Source: Chloroflexota bacterium (lineage in GTDB: Bacteria > Chloroflexota > Anaerolineae > Anaerolineales > Villigracilaceae). From it: 11,507 nucleotides of DNA. The notes below the pieces were generated by a model. That model did not search any database. It was not told the origin of the DNA and was given only the letters and a program-made list of their open reading frames with translations. Of the stretch, positions 6,627 through 11,507 are shown in pieces (position 1 is the first letter of the stretch; each line of letters starts with the position of its first letter). The translations under genes and the position numbers were made by a program. Location: assembly GCA_026389975.1 (NCBI GenBank), contig JAPLGV010000256.1, positions 1 through 11,507 on the forward strand, in the 5' to 3' direction.

Positions 6627-6785
6627 ATAACTACAATCTAAAGTACTTTGTGGGATTTGGTACAAGCTGAAAGGTGGCAAGACTGTGTTTTAGCGAACTA
6701 TCTATACCCCAAGAGGTTGCATGTGAAATGATACCCAACCCGAAAAACCTGGATGCTCAAAAAAGGGCAGGGGTGATTTGATTAC

Positions 6786-8036
6786 TTATACAGCCATATC
6801 AAGCCAGGCCAGGGTTCCCAAGCCAGCAGCCCGGCCGCTTGCGAAGCAAGCCGTGAGCAGATAGCCGCCGGTCGGCGCCTCCCAATCCAGCATTTCCCCC
6901 GCGCAGAAGACGCCCGGTATGGAGCGGATCATCAAGCCCTCGTCGAGCTCATCGAAGAGAACACCACCCGCACTGCTGATGGCTTCATCCAAAGGCCGGG
7001 GTGCAATAAGGGGGATTGGCAATTCTTTGATCGCGGAGGCCAGGCATTTTGGATCGGCGAAATTCTGCTTTGGCACAAATTCCCTCAGCAAACCGGCTTT
7101 AACACCTTTTATCTTTACTGCTTTTTCAAGATGAACGGACAGTGTCCGCGAACCCCGCGGCTGGGATAATCTATCCATAAGACGCTGCTGTGACCAGCCG
7201 GGGGCGAGGTCAAGTTTGATAATTGCGCTGCCATTGGCTTCAATCTCATCCCGTAATTGTGCAGAGATGGCATATATCAAACTGCCTTCAACGCCGGTCG
7301 CTGTTACAATAAATTCGCCCTGCTTGCGAAATGCGTTACCCTTTGAATCGGTGAAGGATACGATGACTGATTTCAAAGGAAATCCTTCGAAACGGGTGCG
7401 AAAATGTTCGCTCCAGGCAACGTCAAAACCGCAGTTGGATGGTTTTAGCGCCGCAACTGCAACCCCGCGCTTGACAAGCAGCGGAACCCACGCACCGGTA
7501 GAACCCAGCCGCGCCCAACTCCCGCCGCCCAGTGCAAGTACCACTGCACTGGGACTCACGCTTGCTTCGCCATCCGGTGTTTCGAAGAGCAGAGAACCGT
7601 AATTGCTCCAACCACACCATTTATGGCGCATATGGAAGGTTACTCCGGCTTTGCTCAGACGCAGCAGCCAGGCGCGCAAAATTGGAGCTGTTTTCATACC
7701 AACCGGAAATACTCGTCCGGATGTGCCCACGAAAGTATCGGTCCCAAGTTCATGCACCCACCTGCGCAGATCTTCAGGGCCGAATTTATCCAGCAACGGT
7801 TCAAGCTGTGCGCGGCGCGTACCATAACGAGAGTGGAATTGTTCTCGCGATTCTGCGTGCGTCAGGTTTAATCCCCCTTTGCCTGCCACTAAAAACTTAC
7901 GCCCGACCGAGGGCATGCTGTCGTAGAGATCAACCCGTACGCCGCCCTGGATTAAAACTTCGGCGGCCATTAGTCCAGCTGGACCACCACCGACGACCGC
8001 GACCGAGCGGGATTGGATGAAGTCTGATGCGCTCAT
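6786..8036 (-). CDS. HI0933/BaiN-like flavoprotein (TIGR03862-like)
   Basis: A 416-residue NAD(P)/FAD-dependent oxidoreductase-like protein. The N-terminus has the Rossmann dinucleotide motif VAVVGGGPAGLMAAEVL (residues 12-28). It is followed by GRKFLVAGKGGLNLTH (45-60), the hallmark of the HI0933/YhiN/BaiN family. The C-terminus has CAGEMLDWEAPTGGYLL, which closes the FAD site. The usual middle insertion domain separates the two. It is soluble and cytoplasmic, with no signal peptide. The length and the DWEAPTGGYLL ending fit the TIGR03862 branch better than classical BaiN. The reaction is unknown for this branch; BaiN itself acts on bile-acid intermediates, which should not be assumed here. 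The gene is isolated from both operons by about 170-220 bp and seems to have its own promoter, so a role in sulfur or Flx metabolism is not implied. Confidence 0.8.
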   Translation of the reverse strand: MSASDFIQSRSVAVVGGGPAGLMAAEVLIQGGVRVDLYDSMPSVGRKFLVAGKGGLNLTHAESREQFHSRYGTRRAQLEPLLDKFGPEDLRRWVHELGTDTFVGTSGRVFPVGMKTAPILRAWLLRLSKAGVTFHMRHKWCGWSNYGSLLFETPDGEASVSPSAVVLALGGGSWARLGSTGAWVPLLVKRGVAVAALKPSNCGFDVAWSEHFRTRFEGFPLKSVIVSFTDSKGNAFRKQGEFIVTATGVEGSLIYAISAQLRDEIEANGSAIIKLDLAPGWSQQRLMDRLSQPRGSRTLSVHLEKAVKIKGVKAGLLREFVPKQNFADPKCLASAIKELPIPLIAPRPLDEAISSAGGVLFDELDEGLMIRSIPGVFCAGEMLDWEAPTGGYLLTACFASGRAAGLGTLAWLDMAV

Positions 8037-8041
8037 TAATT

Positions 8042-8050
8042 ATAATATCA
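8042..8050 (-). promoter_or_regulatory. Extended -10 promoter abutting the flavoprotein start codon
   Basis: Read on the minus strand, TGATATTAT (8050-8042) is an extended -10 (TGn plus TATTAT). Only five bases separate it from the ATG at 8036, so transcription would start at or next to the start codon. No Shine-Dalgarno sequence precedes that ATG and no good -35 is visible. This fits a leaderless mRNA. The rest of 8051-8210 shows no gene and no clear terminator. Confidence 0.4.
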
Positions 8051-8210
8051 CAACCTGCTTGGTTCGTTGTACCATAAAACCCATTTTTGTGTCCTTAAAG
8101 GGGGGTATTATCCCAAAAATTGTTCTTGGAAGTCCGGCTTTGAATAAGGATACTATATTTATTGCTCGCTCAAACCCGCTGGCCGGCGAGAACCGATATC
8201 TTTGAACCTG

Positions 8211-9047
8211 CTATAAGAATGTCTCCAGCAGTCCTCCCACCTCTTCCATGTTGAAGACCGGCCCATCCACGCAGACGAGTTTCTCGCCCAGGTTGCAGCG
8301 ACCGCACTTGCCCATCCCACAGTGCATACGCGCCTCGAGCGTGACGTAGTTGTTTTTTGGAGCAAAGCCCATCTTCTCCTGGAGCATCTTCGTCACGAAA
8401 TGGATCATAATCGGCGGGCCGCAGGTGATGGTGACGGTGTTCTCCGGCGAGGGAGACATCTTTTCGAGCAGTTGGGTGATCAGCCCGACGTTGTGGTCCC
8501 ACTTTTCGTCCGGGCTGTCCACCGTCAGGTGTAGATCCGTGTCTGGCGCGGCGCGCCACTCAGCGTATTCGTCGGTGAAGACCAGCAGGGATGGGTGACG
8601 CGCAGCCCACAGGATGGTCAGGGTTCCGTAATCAGACCGGTGGTCCAGCACATGCTGGATGACCGGGCGCAGGGGCGCGCCGCCGATCCCGCCGCCCAGG
8701 ACAATCAGGTTTTTCCCTTTGAACTTTTTCATCGGGAACCAGTTACCCAGCGGACCGCGCACGCCAACGATGTCACCTTCGCCGAGTTCATGCAGGCCGG
8801 TCGTCACGGACCCGATACGGGCCACCGCGAAATCAACCGCCGAGCCGCGCCCGGACGCGTTGGCGATGCCGAAGGGTGCTTCGCCCAGGCCGAACGCCGA
8901 GACGAAAGCGAACTGTCCCGGCTGGAAGGTCCGGAACGCTTCGCCCCCGTCGTTCAACATTTCGACGCGGAAGAGTTTGATATCGGCCGCCAGGTCACGC
9001 ACTTCGACCAGTTTTCCCAGGTATGGAAGCATGGGGTTCTCGTTCAT
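8211..9047 (-). CDS. flxA: FlxA-like FAD/NAD(P)-binding, 2Fe-2S oxidoreductase subunit
   Basis: A 278-residue ferredoxin-NADP reductase-fold protein. The FAD-binding half is residues 1 to about 105. The NAD(P) half starts at VLGGGIGGAPLRP (117-128) and includes the conserved TCGPPIM (208-214). The C-terminus holds a PyrK/HydG-type 2Fe-2S site: C243, C248, C251 and C259 in MHCGMGKCGRCNLG and the following LVCVDGP. Relatives are AsrB, the gamma subunit of sulfhydrogenases, and FlxA. In this operon it should be the NAD(P)H entry or exit point. The start is the ATG at 9047: it overlaps the flxB stop, has GGAG 8 nt upstream, and begins with the normal family N-terminus. The longer frame to 9182 is only out-of-frame flxB sequence. 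The gene ends the operon; no convincing terminator follows. Confidence 0.8.
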   Translation of the reverse strand: MNENPMLPYLGKLVEVRDLAADIKLFRVEMLNDGGEAFRTFQPGQFAFVSAFGLGEAPFGIANASGRGSAVDFAVARIGSVTTGLHELGEGDIVGVRGPLGNWFPMKKFKGKNLIVLGGGIGGAPLRPVIQHVLDHRSDYGTLTILWAARHPSLLVFTDEYAEWRAAPDTDLHLTVDSPDEKWDHNVGLITQLLEKMSPSPENTVTITCGPPIMIHFVTKMLQEKMGFAPKNNYVTLEARMHCGMGKCGRCNLGEKLVCVDGPVFNMEEVGGLLETFL

Positions 9048-10087
9048 GCCTGTTTCTCCAGGTCCATCAGCACTTCGGTGATGTCCACCCCGGCCGGGCA
9101 GACTTCGATGCAGCGTCCACAGCCGGTGCAGGCCGAGGCAGCACCCAGCCCGTATTGTTCGGGATAATAGAAGAACTTGCAAAAGAAGCGGTTGCGCAGG
9201 CGTTCGCCTTTTTCGGCGCGCGGCTGGTGCCCCCCCGCCACGCGGCGGTAGTTCTCCCCGGCGCAGGCATCCCAGCAGCGGATGCGCTCAAACTGACCCG
9301 GCGCGAGCATTTCATCGCGGACGGCGAAACAGCGGCAGGTCGGGCAGACGTAAGCGCAGGCCCGGCAGGAGAGACAGCGCTCGGATATTTTCAACCAGTA
9401 TTCGTCATTGAAATGCTCCGGCCATTTCCCTTTTTCCGGAACCGGGAACTGTCCGCTGTAGGTTGACTGCTGAGGGCTGGCGGTGGTTTCCTTCCACTCG
9501 CAGACGGGGATGAGGAAGCGGCCTTTCTCGGTCACCGCCTCGGCCAGGTAGCTTCCATCCGTCTCATAAAGCATGATGTCCATATCGTGGGCGTTGTCGG
9601 GCGCACCGCCGACCGAGGTGCAGAAACAGGTGGGACCCAGTTCTTGGCAGGCCAGGCCGATGAGGGTGGTATTCCCGCGGCGGCGGGCGTAGAAAGAGTC
9701 AACCGGATTGGTGTCCAGGAAGAGGGCGTCGAGCAATTTGACGCCGCGCGCGTCGCACGGACGGACGCCGAAGACGACGGTTTCCCAGTCTGGGAATGTT
9801 TCCTCCAGGCGGATTTCCTGTCCGGTTTTTTGTATAGTGAACAGGCGCTCGGTCGGCGGGAAGAAGATTTCCTTGACCGACAATACCGGGCGGCCGGCAT
9901 GGGCGGACCTTGGCGTCTGTCCATGCCAGGCAATTTCGTTGCTCTTTGCCACCGGGCGGTAAAGCATTATACCGGATACTTGGCGCGGGGCGATGAGCGT
10001 CCGCGCCTGCGCCAAACCGTCCAGCCAGATTTCCAATTCGGCCTGTGAGATGAGCCAGCGTTTTCTGGCACTATTGGATTTGCTCAT
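9044..10087 (-). CDS. flxB: FlxB-like 4Fe-4S dicluster protein (AsrA / hydrogenase-beta family)
   Basis: A 347-residue cytoplasmic Fe-S protein. It has RPCDARG (109-115), C147, a CFC at 154-156, a 4Fe-4S motif at C238/C241/C244/C248 running into CPTCRCF, and a second motif at C320/C323/C326/C330 (CTGCGRCIEVCP). This layout matches the anaerobic sulfite reductase A / hydrogenase beta-type subunits that pair with a FAD/NAD(P) gamma-like subunit, and FlxB of Flx complexes. It probably relays electrons between the FlxA flavin and the MvhD-FlxC fusion. I chose the ATG at 10087 because AAGGAAGG lies 7 nt upstream; a longer frame would need GTG at 10108 inside the previous gene. The stop overlaps the flxA ATG (ATGA). 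AsrA is the main alternative, but no AsrC-like sulfite reductase subunit is present here. Confidence 0.75.
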   Translation of the reverse strand: MSKSNSARKRWLISQAELEIWLDGLAQARTLIAPRQVSGIMLYRPVAKSNEIAWHGQTPRSAHAGRPVLSVKEIFFPPTERLFTIQKTGQEIRLEETFPDWETVVFGVRPCDARGVKLLDALFLDTNPVDSFYARRRGNTTLIGLACQELGPTCFCTSVGGAPDNAHDMDIMLYETDGSYLAEAVTEKGRFLIPVCEWKETTASPQQSTYSGQFPVPEKGKWPEHFNDEYWLKISERCLSCRACAYVCPTCRCFAVRDEMLAPGQFERIRCWDACAGENYRRVAGGHQPRAEKGERLRNRFFCKFFYYPEQYGLGAASACTGCGRCIEVCPAGVDITEVLMDLEKQA

Positions 10088-10088
10088 A

Positions 10089-11423
10089 TCAGCCTTCCTT
10101 GTATTCACCCGAAAGGACGGTCACGATCGGGGATGGTACTACAGCCAGTCCGGCGCGGTGGCCGAAGGTTTTTTCGATCTCGCCGGCCAGTTTCTGATTC
10201 AACAGGCTGATGGGGATATCCATTGGGCAGGCGCGCTCGCACTCGTTGCAGCCCACACAGCGTCCGGCCAGGTGGTAGGCGCGCCCCAGGTGAAAGGTGC
10301 GTTTCTCGTTCAGACCAATGCCCAGGCCGATGAAAGTCGAGTCATCGCGCTCGTACAGGCATACCGGACAATTGCACATCGGGCAAGCCTGGCGGCAGGC
10401 GTAACAGCGGATGCAGCGATCGAACTGGCTCAGCCAGAACTCCATTCGCTCGCGGGGGGGAAGTTTTTCCAGCCAATCGACTCGGGCAACTGTCCCGGCG
10501 TGAACCACGGCCTGCGGCTCGCCGACAAGTGTGTCGCAGACGACCGGGGTGTGCTCAGAACAGGCCTGACAGCGGACCTGCAGACTGCCGTCCCCATCAC
10601 TCACGCCTTCGCACGTCACGCCGATGACGTGGACCTGGTCGCGGGTAAACTGGTTTTCCGCCAGCAGGACGTTGACCGCCCGGCTGTCGCACGGCTTGAC
10701 GACCACCGCCACTTTTTTGGGCAGCTCCTTGCCTTTGGGCTTGAGTTTGACCGGCAGGTAGGAGACCAGGTTATTGCTCACATCCGGGTTCCAGACGAGA
10801 CGGTCGGCCTCCTCCGCGGAATAGGCGAACGCGGGACGCGTCCGGCCGCGCGGCCCGACCTCGTACCCGATCACGCACCCGACCTCCCCGCTGGTGAGCA
10901 GTTCCTTCGCTTTGGCGCGGATGGCGTCAGTTTTACCAGCACAGTCCAGCGCGGGCATGGGGACTTCCTTTTCAGGCGGGAGCAGGGACTCCGCCGCAGC
11001 CTGCCATCCGCCCGGGGCGACGCGCCAGGATACCGGTCCGAGCGCCTGCACCGCTTCGGTAAATTCTGTGGCGATGCGGGAAAAGCGTTCCCCTTCCGAA
11101 GCCGAGACCCAGTCCAGGTGGAAGCGTTCCGGTTCCAGGCCGGCGAACTGCATCAGGGCGTGCAGGATGGGCAAGCGCTTGGCGGCGCGGTGGTTGCCGG
11201 TATCATAGTGACACTCGCCGATATGGCAGCCAAGCACGAGCACGCCGTCTGCGCCCTGGTCGAAAGCGCGCATGACCAGCTCGGGTGAGACGCGCCCGGA
11301 GCAGGGCACGCGTATGGCCCGGATGTTGGCCGGGGATTTTATGCGCGCAATCCCGGCGGTATCCGCGCCGGTGTACGAACACCACGAGCAAAGGAAGGCG
11401 ATGATTCTTGGTTCGTAGTTCAT
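10089..11423 (-). CDS. MvhD (FlxD)-FlxC fusion, Fe-S electron-transfer protein
   Basis: The 444-residue protein carries two modules. Residues 1 to about 130 are an MvhD/FlpD-type 2Fe-2S domain: FLCSWCSYTGAD near residue 10, then RVPCSGRV (C41) and GCHIGECHY (C66, C71). This is the domain that hands electrons to HdrA. Residues about 155-444 are a FlxC-like module with KPCDSRAV (243-250), extra cysteines C271, C285, C288 and C296, a first 4Fe-4S motif at C337/C340/C343/C347 followed by a cysteine-rich CNCPVC stretch, and a second at C389/C392/C395/C399. In many Flx operons FlxC and FlxD are separate genes, so this looks like a fusion. The start ATG overlaps the hdrA stop and has GGAGG 5 nt upstream. 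The protein is cytoplasmic, with no signal or membrane segment. The module assignment is firm; the exact redox partner is inferred from neighbours. Confidence 0.8.
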   Translation of the reverse strand: MNYEPRIIAFLCSWCSYTGADTAGIARIKSPANIRAIRVPCSGRVSPELVMRAFDQGADGVLVLGCHIGECHYDTGNHRAAKRLPILHALMQFAGLEPERFHLDWVSASEGERFSRIATEFTEAVQALGPVSWRVAPGGWQAAAESLLPPEKEVPMPALDCAGKTDAIRAKAKELLTSGEVGCVIGYEVGPRGRTRPAFAYSAEEADRLVWNPDVSNNLVSYLPVKLKPKGKELPKKVAVVVKPCDSRAVNVLLAENQFTRDQVHVIGVTCEGVSDGDGSLQVRCQACSEHTPVVCDTLVGEPQAVVHAGTVARVDWLEKLPPRERMEFWLSQFDRCIRCYACRQACPMCNCPVCLYERDDSTFIGLGIGLNEKRTFHLGRAYHLAGRCVGCNECERACPMDIPISLLNQKLAGEIEKTFGHRAGLAVVPSPIVTVLSGEYKEG

Positions 11424-11507
11424 ACTGCCTCCGCGGGTTCCACCGCTAATACGCCAATAATCTCGGCCACAATCTGGCGATCGTCGTAATGGATAAGAGA
11501 CATGGCC
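11420..11507 (-). CDS. hdrA: C-terminal end of an HdrA-like protein (partial, runs off window)
   Basis: An open frame enters from the window edge and ends in TGA at 11420-11422, giving 28 residues that begin AMSLIHYDDRQIVAEI. This resembles the extreme C-terminus of HdrA-type heterodisulfide reductase A proteins, where a final ferredoxin motif is followed by a run like 'AI.L.H..D.Q..A.I'. The stop overlaps the ATG of the next gene in an ATGA tetranucleotide, so the two are translationally coupled. The following MvhD/Flx genes are the usual partners of HdrA, which supports the call. HdrA is a cytoplasmic FAD and Fe-S protein and the site of electron bifurcation in Hdr complexes. Only the tail is visible, so the FAD domain and Fe-S motifs cannot be checked. 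Confidence 0.6.
   Translation of the reverse strand, partial: AMSLIHYDDRQIVAEIIGVLAVEPAEAV

Noticed and set aside
6564..6680. N-terminal extension of the ArsR protein to 6680
   Set aside because: It would run through the -10 box, the Crp/Fnr-like site and the palindrome, upstream of the predicted transcription start, and it has no family similarity.
8051..8210. Terminator or small RNA in the spacer after flxA
   Set aside because: Only a 5-bp CTCGC/GCGAG stem with a large loop and no T-run was found, plus weak -10-like hexamers without a -35.
9048..9182. N-terminal extension of flxA to an ATG at 9182
   Set aside because: The extra 45 residues are out-of-frame flxB coding sequence, and the ATGA overlap plus GGAG fix the start at 9047.
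9993..11288. 431-codon open frame on the plus strand
   Set aside because: It lies antisense to the MvhD-FlxC fusion and FlxB genes, whose motifs are unmistakable. Long antisense frames are common opposite GC-rich genes, and the translation shows no recognisable domain.
1..11507. CRISPR array, tRNA, rRNA, insertion sequence or prophage
   Set aside because: No spaced direct repeats, tRNA-like folds, transposase-like protein or phage gene was recognised on either strand.

Overview
The window is an anaerobic energy-metabolism region of a bacterium. Every supported gene lies on the minus strand, so reading direction is from high to low coordinates. Three blocks are visible. The gene set (Flx/Hdr electron-transfer proteins, a Tat-exported molybdopterin reductase, a multihaem cytochrome, oxygen-sensitive Fe-S proteins throughout) points to a strict or facultative anaerobe. 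A Chloroflexota (Anaerolineae-like) source is my guess from the overall look of the proteins, not something the sequence proves.

Block 1 (11507 to 8211) is an Hdr/Flx-type electron-transfer operon: the C-terminal end of an HdrA-like flavoprotein at the window edge, then a fused MvhD(FlxD)-FlxC protein, a FlxB-like 4Fe-4S protein and a FlxA-like FAD/NAD(P)/2Fe-2S protein. The genes overlap by 4 bp or nearly touch, so they are translationally coupled. They should couple NAD(P)H oxidation to Hdr-type chemistry, probably by flavin-based electron bifurcation at HdrA.

Block 2 (8036 to 6786) is a single HI0933/BaiN-like flavoprotein gene (TIGR03862-like). It appears to have its own extended -10 promoter, placed so that the mRNA would be leaderless.

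Block 3 (about 6626 to 18) is a sulfur-respiration operon: an ArsR-family regulator, a membrane-anchored tri-haem cytochrome c, two half-size YeeE/YedE sulfur transporters, and a PsrA/PhsA-like molybdopterin reductase with its four-cluster Fe-S subunit and HybB/NrfD-type membrane subunit. The promoter in front of arsR is unusually readable. It has a Crp/Fnr-type dyad centred exactly 32 bp upstream of the -10 centre (position -41.5) and a second palindrome over the predicted transcription start, a plausible ArsR operator. A perfect 18-bp-arm hairpin lies between the transporter pair and psrA and probably divides the transcript into two expression segments.

The membrane-subunit gene is broken. 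The reading frame jumps exactly where about 19 conserved residues (about 58 bp) of the HybB/NrfD fold are missing. The operon as sequenced therefore either lacks a working quinone-reactive subunit or contains an assembly error. The most interesting points are the combination of split sulfur transporter, periplasmic sulfur reductase and cytochrome under an ArsR switch, the promoter architecture, the intercistronic hairpin, the deletion, and the MvhD-FlxC fusion.
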